Assembly (NCBI GenBank): GCA_963700925.1
Contig: OY969553.1
Span: 1,798,001-1,862,000, forward strand
Direction of reading: 5' to 3'
DNA from: CAWJMD01 sp963700925
GTDB lineage: Bacteria > Actinomycetota > Actinomycetes > Actinomycetales > CAWJMD01
Length of the DNA: 64,000 bases
The notes beneath the pieces were generated by a model. That model ran no database searches. It saw nothing but the letters and a program-made list of their open reading frames with translations, and was not told the origin of the DNA. The number at the start of each line of letters is the position of its first letter. Position 1 is the first letter of the stretch. The position numbers and the translations under genes are program-made. Positions 30,695 to 39,381 of this stretch are shown here, one piece after another.

Positions 30695-33136
30695 ATGCGG
30701 ATCGCCGCCATCGTCATCTGCCTGGTCGTGACAGTGATCGCCGTCTCCCTGTTCGCACGAGCCATCGCCCAGATCCTGCGCACCATCAAGCTCGGACAGC
30801 CGGAGTCGCGCAGCGACCAGCCGGGCGCACGAACGGTCACGCTCTTCCGCGAGTTCCTCGGCCACACGCGCATGTCACGACTGCCGGTCGTCGCTGTGGC
30901 GCACTGGTTCACGATGATCTCGTTCGGTGTCCTGTTCCTGACGCTCGTGAACGGGTACGGGCAGCTGTTCGACCCTCACTTCGCGCTACCGCTGATCGGC
31001 CACTTCCCCCCGTATGAGTGGGTCGCGGAGCTGTTCGCCTGGGGCGGGCTGATCGGCATCGTCGCGCTGATGGTGATCCGGCAGCAGCAGCACCCGCGCA
31101 GCCGCGGCCGGTCGTCCCGCTTCTTCGGGTCGACGTTCTGGCAGGCTTACTACGTCGAGCTGACGATCCTCGGTGTGGTCCTGTGCGTGCTGACCCTGCG
31201 GGGGCTGGAGTACGCACTGCTGTCGGAGCAGGGCTCGGAGTTGGCGTCCGGACTGCACTTCCCGATGACGGCTTTCCTCGGCGGGGCGTTCTCGGGGCTG
31301 TCGGTGGGCGGGTTCGAGACGGCCATCACGCTGGTCGCCACGGTCAAGATCCTGATCTCGATGGCGTGGATGATCACCATCTCGCTGACGGTCACGATGG
31401 GCGTCGCGTGGCACCGCTTCCTGGCGTTCTTCAACGTGTGGTTCAAGCGCGACGCTCGTGGCGGCACGTCTTTGGGTGCGTTGCAGCCGATGAGGGTGGA
31501 CGGCGAGCCGATCGACTTCGAGAACATCGAAGAGCTCGACGAGGACGCGCCGCTCGGGGTGGGCAAGGTCGAGGACTTCACGTGGAAGGGCCTTCTCGAC
31601 TTCTCGACATGTACCGAGTGCGGACGCTGCCAGAGCCAGTGCCCGGCCTGGAATACCGAGAAGCCGCTCAGCCCAAAGCTTCTCGTGATGAGTCTGCGCG
31701 ACCACGCTGCGGGCAAGTCGCCCTGGCTGCTGGCGACCGAGGAGTCGCGCGCCGACCTTGCGCCGCAATTCGCCGCCGAGGCGGAGCGCACCCTGGTGGC
31801 GACCGTCGACCCCGACAACCCGCTCGCCGGAGGCGTGATCGACCCGGACGTGCTGTGGTCTTGCACCACGTGCGGCGCATGCGTCGAGCAGTGCCCCGTC
31901 GACATCGAGCACGTGGACCACATCGTCGACATGCGCCGTAACCAGGTGCTCGTCGAGTCGGCGTTCCCGTCCGAGCTCAGTGGTCTGTTCAAGAACCTGG
32001 AGAAGAACGCCAACCCGTGGGGCATGTCGCCCCGCGGCCGGCTCGACTGGGCGAAGAACCTGCCGTTCGAGGTCAAGCAGGTCGGCGCCGACGTGGAGGA
32101 CCTCACCGAGGTCGAGTACCTGTTCTGGGTCGGCTGCGCAGGGGCGTTCGAGGACCGCGCGAAGAAGACCACGCAGGCAGTGGCCGAGCTGTTGCACACT
32201 GCCGGAGTCGATTTCGCGGTTCTGGGTGACGGCGAGTCGTGCACCGGCGACCCGGCCCGACGCGCGGGCAACGAGTTCCTGTTCCAGATGCTCGCGCAGG
32301 CCAACGTGGAGGCTCTGACCGAGGTGAAGGCGACCAAGATCGTCGTCACCTGTGCGCACTGCTTCAACACGCTGTCCAAGGAGTACCCGCAGCTCGGCGG
32401 CACGTACGAGGTGGTGCACCACACGCAGCTGCTGAACCGGTTGGTCCGTGACCGCAGGCTGGTGCCTGTGGCGCCGGTCGACCGTGCGTTGGGCACATCA
32501 CCCGTGACCTACCACGACCCCTGCTACCTGGGCCGGCACAACGGCATCTACTCCCCGCCGCGTGAGCTGATCGGCGCCCTGCCGGGTGTCGAGTACCGCG
32601 AGATGGAGCGCAGCAAGGAGAAGTCGTTCTGCTGCGGCGCGGGCGGCGCCCGGATGTGGATGGAGGAGAAGCTCGGGACCCGCATCAACGGCAACCGCAC
32701 CGCAGAGGCTGTCGCGACCGGCGCCGACACGATCGCGATCGGCTGCCCCTTCTGCCGCGTCATGCTGTCGGACGGGCTCACCGCCGCGCAGGCCGACGGC
32801 GCCGCGCGCGAGGAGGTCAAGGTCCTCGACATCGCGCAGATGCTGCTCGAGGCCGTGAAGCGCTCGAACGGCGACGCGCCCGTGGTGGCGAGCGCGGACG
32901 ACGCCACCCAGGAGGTCGCCCAAGTCGCGGGCGAGAAGGCGAAGGCTCAGCCCGAGCCGGCGGCGGAGACGTCCGACCCCGCGGCTCTCGGCAAGACCAA
33001 GCCGGAGGTCGCCGCCGAGGTGGCCGAGGACGTAGGGACGCCGACAGGCGAAGGCGTGGCCACCGACACCGAGCCCTACGACGCCTCCGAGAGCGGCGTC
33101 GCAGACGGAGACCCCAAGCCGCGCCCCACCGCCTGA
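30695..33136 (+). CDS. Membrane-bound Fe-S oxidoreductase (HdrD/GlpC-like, CCG domains)
   Basis: 813 residues. N-terminal membrane part with about five helices (1-260). A two-[4Fe-4S] ferredoxin region follows with C306/309/312/316 and C390/393/396/400, then two cysteine-rich CCG domains (CAHCFNTLSKEYP; YHDPCYLGRHNGIY; SFCCGAGGARMW). The last about 110 residues are Ala/Glu-rich and look disordered. Closely resembles the conserved actinobacterial (Fe-S)-binding protein related to mycobacterial Rv0338c. Probable role: electron transfer between the membrane quinone pool and a cytoplasmic partner (inference). Confidence 0.9.
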   Translation: MRIAAIVICLVVTVIAVSLFARAIAQILRTIKLGQPESRSDQPGARTVTLFREFLGHTRMSRLPVVAVAHWFTMISFGVLFLTLVNGYGQLFDPHFALPLIGHFPPYEWVAELFAWGGLIGIVALMVIRQQQHPRSRGRSSRFFGSTFWQAYYVELTILGVVLCVLTLRGLEYALLSEQGSELASGLHFPMTAFLGGAFSGLSVGGFETAITLVATVKILISMAWMITISLTVTMGVAWHRFLAFFNVWFKRDARGGTSLGALQPMRVDGEPIDFENIEELDEDAPLGVGKVEDFTWKGLLDFSTCTECGRCQSQCPAWNTEKPLSPKLLVMSLRDHAAGKSPWLLATEESRADLAPQFAAEAERTLVATVDPDNPLAGGVIDPDVLWSCTTCGACVEQCPVDIEHVDHIVDMRRNQVLVESAFPSELSGLFKNLEKNANPWGMSPRGRLDWAKNLPFEVKQVGADVEDLTEVEYLFWVGCAGAFEDRAKKTTQAVAELLHTAGVDFAVLGDGESCTGDPARRAGNEFLFQMLAQANVEALTEVKATKIVVTCAHCFNTLSKEYPQLGGTYEVVHHTQLLNRLVRDRRLVPVAPVDRALGTSPVTYHDPCYLGRHNGIYSPPRELIGALPGVEYREMERSKEKSFCCGAGGARMWMEEKLGTRINGNRTAEAVATGADTIAIGCPFCRVMLSDGLTAAQADGAAREEVKVLDIAQMLLEAVKRSNGDAPVVASADDATQEVAQVAGEKAKAQPEPAAETSDPAALGKTKPEVAAEVAEDVGTPTGEGVATDTEPYDASESGVADGDPKPRPTA

Positions 33137-33183
33137 CCTGACCGCCCACCTCACTGGCCCGGCCGTTTCACGAGAAGGGTCGG

Positions 33184-33897
33184 TCAGGGCGTGAGCGGGC
33201 GGTCGAGGACGGCGTGACCGGCGGCGGCGTCGCCGTCCCAGGTCAGGGCGCCGGCGGCACCGTTGCCGTCGTCCGGCCGACGCTGCCACAGCGCCAGCAA
33301 CACGGCACCGGCAGGTCCTGAGAGTGCCGCCACGGGTTCGCCCGGGCCGACCGACCACTCGCCGCCGGTGTCGGTGGCGACCAGCCGCACCGACTCCTTC
33401 GGCGGGGTCATCCGTCCGCGCTCGATCTGACGGGGCACGAACACCTCGACCACCTCGGCGATGCCGTCGGCAGCTAGCTCGGCGTCGAGTGCCGGGGTCT
33501 CGCCCAGCGCTGTCTCCAGGTCCCACCGGTGGACCGCGTTCTCGTGGCACTGGCGGCGCCGCCAGAAGGCCACGTTGCCGGCGGGGGCGAAGGTCCATGC
33601 AGGTGTGGACGGGGTGACGGCGAGCACCCCGTACATGTCGTCGGCTCCGACGCGGAACCACGACAGCAGCTCGGTGCCGTCGTGCGGACCGTCGTAACCC
33701 TGAGGTCCCGGACGGCGATCCCGCACGGCCGTCATCACCCAGCGGTGGACGCCGCCGAGGTGGTGCGTCAGGTCACGGACGGTCCAGTCACCACAGTGCA
33801 CGACGGGCGCGGCGAGGCGGTCGACGCCCCGGCTCAACGCGCCGGCATATCCGCCGAGCTCGCGCCGCAGGTGCTGAAGGTGCTGTTCGGAGTCCAC
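33184..33897 (-). CDS. Maleylpyruvate isomerase family mycothiol-dependent protein
   Basis: 237 residues. N-terminal DinB-like four-helix domain with the characteristic WTVRDLTHHLGGVHRW and HRWDLETALG motifs (metal-binding His), then a C-terminal SCP2-like domain. The family uses mycothiol or acts in thiol chemistry. GTG start at 33897, only 24 bp from the divergent gpgS start; a longer open frame upstream is antisense to gpgS. Confidence 0.82.
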   Translation of the reverse strand: MDSEQHLQHLRRELGGYAGALSRGVDRLAAPVVHCGDWTVRDLTHHLGGVHRWVMTAVRDRRPGPQGYDGPHDGTELLSWFRVGADDMYGVLAVTPSTPAWTFAPAGNVAFWRRRQCHENAVHRWDLETALGETPALDAELAADGIAEVVEVFVPRQIERGRMTPPKESVRLVATDTGGEWSVGPGEPVAALSGPAGAVLLALWQRRPDDGNGAAGALTWDGDAAAGHAVLDRPLTP

Positions 33898-33908
33898 GGG
33901 CGCCTGTC

Positions 33909-33914
33909 TAGCAT
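33909..33914 (+). promoter_or_regulatory. Candidate -10 element, leaderless gpgS
   Basis: TAGCAT (TAnnnT) ends 7 nt before the gpgS GTG at 33922. That is the spacing expected when transcription starts at the start codon itself. The 24-bp divergent gap leaves no room for a conventional leader. Confidence 0.35.
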
Positions 33915-33921
33915 CGCGGGG

Positions 33922-34890
33922 GTGAGCGCCCGTCAGCCGCCCGGACACGTCCAGTCGTACCACCACAGCGACTGGACGATCGACGATCTGCTCAGAGCCA
34001 AGCGCGAGAACGGCGCCACCGTGAGCATGGTGCTGCCCGCCCGCAACGAGCAGGCAACGGTCTTCGACGTCGTCACGGCGTTGATGCCCCTGCACGAGGC
34101 CGGGCTCGTCGACGAGCTGCTGGTGCTCGACAGCCTCTCGACGGACGCGACTGCCGCCCGCGCGCTGGCGGCCGGCGCACGGGTCGTCACCGCTGCGCAG
34201 GCCCTCCCCTCCGTCGAGCCGATGCGAGGCAAGGGCGAGGCGATGTGGCGGGCCCTGTTCGCGACCGTCGGCGACGTCATTGCGTTCTGCGACGCCGACC
34301 TTCTGGATGCCGGGCCGCACTACGGCCTCGGCCTGCTCGGGCCCCTGCTGACCGACCCGAATACGTTGCTGGTCAAGGGTTTCTACGACCGGCCGCTCGT
34401 CAGTGACGACGGCACGGTCACCGGCTACGGCGGACGGGTCACCGAGCTGGTGGCTCGGCCACTGCTCGGGCTCTACCGTCCGGACCTCGCGGGTTTGGTG
34501 CAGCCGCTGGCCGGGGAGTGGGCGGGCCGTCGGGAGCTGCTCGAGTCGCTGCCGTTCCCGACCGGGTACGGGGTGGAGGTGGCCGTGCTGCTCGACACCG
34601 TTCAGCGTCACGGCGTGGGTGCGCTCGCCCAGGTCGACCTGGGCACGCGCACGCACAGGCAGCAGTCGCCAGATGCGCTCGGCGTGATGGCGGCCGAGGT
34701 GATGGGCACCGCGCTGCGACGATTCGATCGCGAGCCTGTCGGCCGAGGGATCCGCCAGTTCACAGTCGTTGGGCACGAGATCGTCGACACCGCAGTCGAT
34801 CTCGTCGAGCGCGAGCCCATCGCCGATGTGCGGCGCCAACTGGTTGAAGGGGGTCGCCCGACCGGGCGCCACGTGACGCGCTCGCCCTAG
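33922..34890 (+). CDS. gpgS: Glucosyl-3-phosphoglycerate synthase
   Basis: 322 residues, GT81-type glycosyltransferase. First step of glucosylglycerate and methylglucose lipopolysaccharide synthesis (NDP-glucose plus 3-phosphoglycerate). Nucleotide-binding VSMVLPARNEQATV near residue 35, donor-site GKGEAMWRAL near 105, metal-binding DAD in AFCDADLLD near 120, and GYGVEVAVLLD near 215. GTG start. The stop codon overlaps the stop of the convergent gene (shared CTAG). Confidence 0.93.
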   Translation: MSARQPPGHVQSYHHSDWTIDDLLRAKRENGATVSMVLPARNEQATVFDVVTALMPLHEAGLVDELLVLDSLSTDATAARALAAGARVVTAAQALPSVEPMRGKGEAMWRALFATVGDVIAFCDADLLDAGPHYGLGLLGPLLTDPNTLLVKGFYDRPLVSDDGTVTGYGGRVTELVARPLLGLYRPDLAGLVQPLAGEWAGRRELLESLPFPTGYGVEVAVLLDTVQRHGVGALAQVDLGTRTHRQQSPDALGVMAAEVMGTALRRFDREPVGRGIRQFTVVGHEIVDTAVDLVEREPIADVRRQLVEGGRPTGRHVTRSP

Positions 34891-35870
34891 AGCGTGTGGG
34901 GGTCGACCGAGAAGCCGTCCGCATCGAACAGTCGGCCGGCGGCGGCCTGGGCGACGGCCTTGGCCACCGCCTGCAGCCGCGGGAGGGCCGTGGCGCGGGC
35001 ATGCCGGTAGGCACCCGACGGTTCGTCGCGCTCGGCCTGCTTGGCGTCGACCGGGAGCCACCTCACGTCGTAGGCCACCGGGTCGGTCCACTCGAGCGTG
35101 CGCAGCTGGGGTGGCAGGTCGTCCTCGGCGTGCGCCTCGACCACGAGCAGACCCGCCCACTCGAGGTCGACCTCGACCGCATAGGCATCGACCGCGTCGG
35201 GCTGGGCGAGCGCCTCTTCGTCGAAGGCCTCCGAGAAGGCCGCGGTCCTGGCTCGCTCGGCCGGGCTGATCGCCGCCAGGAACTCGGTCTGCGGCTCCGC
35301 GTACGGGTCACCGGGCTCGAACCACGGGCCGCGCCAGGGATGTCCCTCCATCGCCAGCTTCGCGCCGGGCTCGACAGCCGCCACCACTGCGGCCAGCACC
35401 TCGGGTGTCATGCCGACGGTCGAGTAGACGCTCAGTCTGATGCGGGCCAGCGGGTCGGGGCGCAGGAGCCTGCCCGTGCCGTCCGGGCCGATGTCGAGCA
35501 CCAGCTCCCCCCCGAGGCGTCGCGCTATCCCGAGCAAGGACGCCACGACTCGTCCCTCCTCGAGCACCGGCCGGCCGCCCGGGAACGCCCGATAGAGCCC
35601 GTCGGGGTCTGTCGTGCCCGGCACCGGTGGCTCGTCACGCTCGCGCAGGGTCCGCACCGTCCACACGACGCGGCCCGACGGATCGACCTCCGGCGCCGAG
35701 AGCGTGCTCCAGCGCGAGAGCGACCACCGGCGCTGCCGGTCGGGGTTGTCGGTGCGTCGTGAGTAGGGGTAGCGGTCGTCCACGAGCCGGTGGACGGCGA
35801 CCGGGTCGGTGTCAGGCGGCAGCCACAGCTCGTGGACGGCGCCCGAGTCGGACTCTCCGGGCCACGCCAT
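34887..35870 (-). CDS. Conserved actinobacterial hypothetical protein
   Basis: 327 residues, soluble, rich in Glu, Asp and Arg; no recognised domain. Opens MAWPGESDSGAVHELWLPP and contains RLVDDRYPYSRRTDNPDR and GMTPEVLAAVVAAVEPGA. ATG overlaps the dcd stop (ATGA), so it is translationally coupled to dcd. Confidence 0.78.
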   Translation of the reverse strand: MAWPGESDSGAVHELWLPPDTDPVAVHRLVDDRYPYSRRTDNPDRQRRWSLSRWSTLSAPEVDPSGRVVWTVRTLRERDEPPVPGTTDPDGLYRAFPGGRPVLEEGRVVASLLGIARRLGGELVLDIGPDGTGRLLRPDPLARIRLSVYSTVGMTPEVLAAVVAAVEPGAKLAMEGHPWRGPWFEPGDPYAEPQTEFLAAISPAERARTAAFSEAFDEEALAQPDAVDAYAVEVDLEWAGLLVVEAHAEDDLPPQLRTLEWTDPVAYDVRWLPVDAKQAERDEPSGAYRHARATALPRLQAVAKAVAQAAAGRLFDADGFSVDPHTL

Positions 35871-36484
35871 CAGCTCTGCGCGTCCTCGGCCGACACCTCA
35901 CGACTGGAGTGGACGTCCGCGCGATGGAAGTTCTGGAACGAACGGCTCGCGGTCGGGCCGCGCTGGCCCAGGTAGCGCGAGCCGTATTTCGCACTCCCGT
36001 AAGGGTGTTCGGCCGCGGACGAGAGCTGGAAGAAGCAGAGTTGTCCGATCTTCATGCCCGGCCACAGCTTGATCGGCAGCGTCGCGACGTTCGAGAGCTC
36101 GAGGGTGACGTGACCCGAGAACCCCGGGTCGATGAACCCTGCGGTGGAGTGGGTCAGCAGGCCGAGGCGCCCCAGGCTGGACTTCCCCTCCAGGCGGGCG
36201 GCGATGGTGTGCGGCAGCGTGATCACCTCGTACGACGACGCCAGCACGAACTCGCCGGGGTGCAGCACGAAGGCCTCGTCGGCGTCCACCTCGACGAGCC
36301 GGGTCAGGTCCGGCTGCTCGATCGAGGGGTCGATCACCGCGTACTTGTGGTTGTCGAACAGCCGGAAGTAGCGGTCCATGCGCACGTCGACGCTGGACGG
36401 TTGCAGCATCGCTGGGTCGTACGGTTCGAGGACGACGCGGCCCGACTCGAGCTCGGTGCGGATTTCGCGGTCTGAGAGCAGCAC
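35870..36484 (-). CDS. dcd: dCTP deaminase
   Basis: 204 residues, trimeric dUTPase-like fold. Opens MLLSDREIRTELESGRV, with the active-site stretch GKSSLGRLGLLTHSTAGFIDPGFSGH and the C-terminal SRYLGQRGP. Actinobacterial forms may be bifunctional, giving dUMP directly; the sequence alone does not settle this. Confidence 0.95.
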   Translation of the reverse strand: MLLSDREIRTELESGRVVLEPYDPAMLQPSSVDVRMDRYFRLFDNHKYAVIDPSIEQPDLTRLVEVDADEAFVLHPGEFVLASSYEVITLPHTIAARLEGKSSLGRLGLLTHSTAGFIDPGFSGHVTLELSNVATLPIKLWPGMKIGQLCFFQLSSAAEHPYGSAKYGSRYLGQRGPTASRSFQNFHRADVHSSREVSAEDAQS

Positions 36485-36527
36485 GGGCGCAGGCTACCGG
36501 GCGGCCGCGTGGCAGGCGTTGGCCCCG

Positions 36528-36610
36528 CGAGCACAGGAGGGGGAAGAGTGTGGCTCACGCGGCGGTTTCGTGCTCTTCCCGCCCTACCTTCCCCCTCCTG
36601 CGCCCGGTGC
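36528..36610. repeat. Palindromic repeat family A, copy 2
   Basis: Begins with the 17 bases shared with 8316-8332. CAGGAGGGGGAAG (36534-36546) pairs perfectly with CTTCCCCCTCCTG (36588-36600), and an inner GAAGAG/CTCTTC pair adds a second stem. It lies in the 195-bp gap between the azlD stop and the dcd start, both leftward genes, so may end azlCD transcription. Confidence 0.75.
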
Positions 36611-36679
36611 GGACAGCCTGACCGTCGTCGTCCGCCGCCTCGATGTGGTCGACGTACGCGAGTACCCACATGTCCCTGG

Positions 36680-36985
36680 CTAGAAGTTCCGAAGCAGGGC
36701 CGTCACAGCGACCGCCACAGCGACTGAGACCAGCATCGGCATGCGGCACAGCCTTGCCACGACCGCCGCAGCCACTCCGGCCACCAGCGTGAAGTCGACT
36801 GCGTCCCAACCGGGTCCGAGAAGGTCGGTCACGAGGAGCGCGAAGAGCAGAGCTGGAGCGAGCAGGGCCACCACGGCCTGGGCGCGGTCCGGCAGGGGAC
36901 GCCGGCCGAGCAGGAAGGGACCAACCGCCTTGACGGTGAAACTGATCACCGCCGTGACCGCGATGCAGACCCAGATGGTCGTCAC
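36680..36985 (-). CDS. azlD: Branched-chain amino acid exporter small subunit
   Basis: 101 residues, three to four membrane helices, AzlD family (TTIWVCIAVTAVISFTVKAVG opening, shown as TTIWVCIAVTAV and ISFTVKAVG). Forms the exporter with AzlC. GTG start overlapping the azlC stop by 4 nt (GTGA). Longer open frames upstream lie inside azlC. Confidence 0.88.
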   Translation of the reverse strand: MTTIWVCIAVTAVISFTVKAVGPFLLGRRPLPDRAQAVVALLAPALLFALLVTDLLGPGWDAVDFTLVAGVAAAVVARLCRMPMLVSVAVAVAVTALLRNF

Positions 36986-37665
36986 GTCTGCCCCTCCGCC
37001 CTGCGCCCTCTGCGAAGCCCGAGAAGAGCCGCCACCGAGCCACCGACCAGCGCCGGGCCGGCGGGAAGGACGAGGAGCAGAAGGGCAGTCAGGAGGCCGC
37101 CCCCGAAACCTGCGAGCCGCGCCTGCCTGGACGCGCGCATCTCCTGCAGCAGCAAGACCACGAAGAACGCGGGAAAGACCACATCGAGTGCAAGCTTCTG
37201 GACCAGGTCCTCGGACGGCGCGAGGGCGACACCCAGCGCGGTTCCCCCGACCCAGGCAGGCCACTGGGCCAGCGTCGCCGCGATCATCAGCTCTCGGTCG
37301 TATCGCCCTTGACCACGGTGGGCAGCGACCCAGGATGCGTCCACGACAGCCTGTGCCTCAACGGCTTTGCGGACCCGTCCTCCGCGCAGGGATGGAGCCA
37401 CCGCCAACGCCATCGGGAGGAACCGCAGGTTGATCAGAGTCGCCGAGACAACTGCTGCCCAGGCGCTGCCGCCGGCGAGCGCCGTCACGAGCGTGAACTG
37501 CGCCGAGCCGGAGAACACGGCTATCGAGGCGACCACAGGGGCGACCTCGCCCCAGCCCAGCCGAACCGCGAGAGCCCCGAAGGTGACGGCGAGCAAGAAG
37601 GTAGGGACGGCCAGACCGACTCCGAAGCGGATGCCGGCCCGGTAGCCACCCTCGATCTCTTCCAT
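36982..37665 (-). CDS. azlC: Branched-chain amino acid exporter large subunit
   Basis: 227 residues, AzlC family. Signature FGVGLAVPTFLLAVTFGAL and VFSGSAQFTLVTALAGG near residues 15-65, then about four further helices. Exports branched-chain or related amino acids. Divergent from the CGNR regulator across 59 bp containing a perfect operator-like dyad. Confidence 0.92.
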   Translation of the reverse strand: MEEIEGGYRAGIRFGVGLAVPTFLLAVTFGALAVRLGWGEVAPVVASIAVFSGSAQFTLVTALAGGSAWAAVVSATLINLRFLPMALAVAPSLRGGRVRKAVEAQAVVDASWVAAHRGQGRYDRELMIAATLAQWPAWVGGTALGVALAPSEDLVQKLALDVVFPAFFVVLLLQEMRASRQARLAGFGGGLLTALLLLVLPAGPALVGGSVAALLGLRRGRRAEGQT

Positions 37666-37674
37666 CTGGCTATC

Positions 37675-37704
37675 CTAATGGGCAAAGTGGACTATGCCCA
37701 TTAG
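37675..37704. promoter_or_regulatory. Inverted-repeat operator between azlC and CGNR regulator
   Basis: CTAATGGGCA and TGCCCATTAG, perfect 10-bp arms with a 10-bp spacer, so half-site centres are 20 bp (two helical turns) apart. It fills half of the 59-bp divergent gap, 10 bp from azlC and 20 bp from the regulator. Confidence 0.7.
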
Positions 37705-37724
37705 AGCAATGGAGGACGCGTCGG

Positions 37725-38357
37725 ATGCCTGCACCCAGCTCCACAACGGCAGCCACCGTTGAGCTGGTCGGCGGACACGCAGCGCTCGACCTCGTGAACA
37801 CCGTCTCGTGGCGCCTGGACCCGGCTCGACGGCGCGACTACCTCTGCGACCCTGCTGCGCTGGCCGACTGGCTGCCGCGTGTGGGTCTCCTCGGCACAGA
37901 GCAGGCCCACGAGCTGCTGATGGGGTCGACCGGGCAGCCACGTCGCGGCATCCGGGCCCTGGTCGAGGTCCGAACACTGCGCGAGCAGCTCCACACGTTG
38001 CTCGAACCGCTCGTCACCGGTTGCGAGTCCTTGGACGCCCTGGTGGTCCGCCCAGAGCTCAACCGGCGGCTCGCCGGAGCGATCGCCCACAGTGAGCTGT
38101 CCGGGTCACCGATGCGCTGGCGACTGACGGTCCGAGAGCCGAGCGACGTTCCTCGACTGCTGACGCTGGCCGTGCTCGACCTGCTGGAGTCGCCGCGCCT
38201 CGCCATGCTGCGCAGGTGCGAGGGGCCCGGCTGCGCGTGGCTCTTCCTGGACGCTAGCCGCAGCCACACGCGTCGCTGGTGCAGCTCCCTCGACTGCGGA
38301 AACCGCGACCGTGCGCGGCGCCACTACGCCCGGCACCGAACTGCGTCGACCCGCTAG
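37725..38357 (+). CDS. CGNR zinc-finger (ABATE domain) protein, probable azlCD regulator
   Basis: 210 residues. The N-terminal ABATE-type domain (GGHAALDLVNTVSWR) is followed by a C-terminal CGNR zinc finger with C165, C170, C186 and C191 (CGNR at 191-194). Proteins of this type are thought to be stress- or ligand-responsive DNA-binding regulators. GGAGGA precedes the ATG. Divergence from azlC over a perfect dyad makes it the likely regulator of azlCD. Confidence 0.9.
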   Translation: MPAPSSTTAATVELVGGHAALDLVNTVSWRLDPARRRDYLCDPAALADWLPRVGLLGTEQAHELLMGSTGQPRRGIRALVEVRTLREQLHTLLEPLVTGCESLDALVVRPELNRRLAGAIAHSELSGSPMRWRLTVREPSDVPRLLTLAVLDLLESPRLAMLRRCEGPGCAWLFLDASRSHTRRWCSSLDCGNRDRARRHYARHRTASTR

Positions 38358-38365
38358 CTGGGGCT

Positions 38366-39163
38366 CTACGACCCAGCACGAGGCCGGTTCGACGGGACGG
38401 CCAGGCCGAACTCGGCGTCCACGCCGTCGCTGAACATGACGTGGTCGGGCTGCTGGCCGGCGAGGCTTCCAAGGCCGACCGAAGCGAGCAGGCTGTCCAC
38501 GTCCAACGACACGATCTCGGCTCGCCGCAGGGGCCAAGGCTCATGCTGGATGGGCAGGTACCTGCTGCGGCCGAGGTGTTGCGCATGCAGCCCCCACCGT
38601 GCAGACACGAAGTGCTCCAAGGGGTTTGGGGTGACGGGCTCGTAAGCCCGGACGATGAGAGTGCTGCGAACGCCGCGCGCGCCGGGATGCCTCAGGCGGG
38701 ACGCGTACCGATGCTCGAACCCGCCGCGCACTGCCCGTCCGCCGTACCGGAGCCGCGCCCACCGGTACGGCACGCCGAAGAGGGCGCGCGCCACCGGCAC
38801 GACGAGTGCGCGCTCACTGTCGAGACTGAGGAAGACGACTCCGCGCCGGCCGGTCTCGTCCACGGAGTAGAGGCGCACGTTCATCTCCACGTACCTGCCG
38901 AGATACGGGACGGCCGGCCCGCGGCCCGGCCCGGTCTCGATGACGCGGAACGGCACCAGCCCGACGTAGGTTCGGCCTTCGTGGACGTCCGGACGAACCC
39001 CAGGCGGCAGCAGATGCGCAACGAGGGACGGCTCGACGGACCAGTGAACGAAGGTCAGGTCGCGCCAGTGCTGCCGCAACACGCGCGGAGGCCGCAGCGG
39101 CGGAGGAGTCGCCGTGACCGGCTCTGCTTCCTCTCCGCCCACGGGTCGTGGTGTTGCGTTCAT
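38366..39163 (-). CDS. DUF2071 (YqjF family) protein
   Basis: 265 residues. Opens after a Pro-rich leader with RQHWRDLTFVHWSVEPSLV and continues LPPGVRPDVHEGRTYVGLVPF, the hallmark of DUF2071, a beta-rich fold of unknown function. ATG at 39163 chosen for family length; an upstream ATG adds 25 low-complexity residues. Stop is 9 nt from the convergent CGNR gene stop. Confidence 0.85.
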   Translation of the reverse strand: MNATPRPVGGEEAEPVTATPPPLRPPRVLRQHWRDLTFVHWSVEPSLVAHLLPPGVRPDVHEGRTYVGLVPFRVIETGPGRGPAVPYLGRYVEMNVRLYSVDETGRRGVVFLSLDSERALVVPVARALFGVPYRWARLRYGGRAVRGGFEHRYASRLRHPGARGVRSTLIVRAYEPVTPNPLEHFVSARWGLHAQHLGRSRYLPIQHEPWPLRRAEIVSLDVDSLLASVGLGSLAGQQPDHVMFSDGVDAEFGLAVPSNRPRAGS

Positions 39164-39292
39164 CCCACCAGCCTGCCGCCCGCACGCCCCGGCGGCACGA
39201 TCAGGCGCCACGTCCTGCCGTATCCGAAGGGGCTCCACCGCAGCCCAGACCGTCGGTTATGCTGCTGGCCGCGCACCTCTCATTGGTGCCGT

Positions 39293-39366
39293 GCGGGTGT
39301 AGTTCAATGGTAGAACATCAGCTTCCCAAGCTGACAGTGCGAGTTCGATTCTCGTCACCCGCTCCA
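39293..39366 (+). tRNA. tRNA-Gly(CCC)
   Basis: Full cloverleaf: acceptor GCGGGTG/CACCCGC, D arm AGTTCAATGGTAGAACA-type, anticodon stem TCAGC/GCTGA with loop TTCCCAA (anticodon CCC), T arm GCGAGTTCGATTCTCGT, discriminator T and encoded CCA. Glycine tRNAs are common integration targets, and an integrase remnant lies immediately downstream. Confidence 0.96.
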
Positions 39367-39381
39367 CCACGAAACCGCATG

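Noticed and set aside
33898..35160. N-terminal extension of the mycothiol-type enzyme to 658 residues
   Set aside because: The extension is antisense to gpgS; the 237-residue form matches family length.
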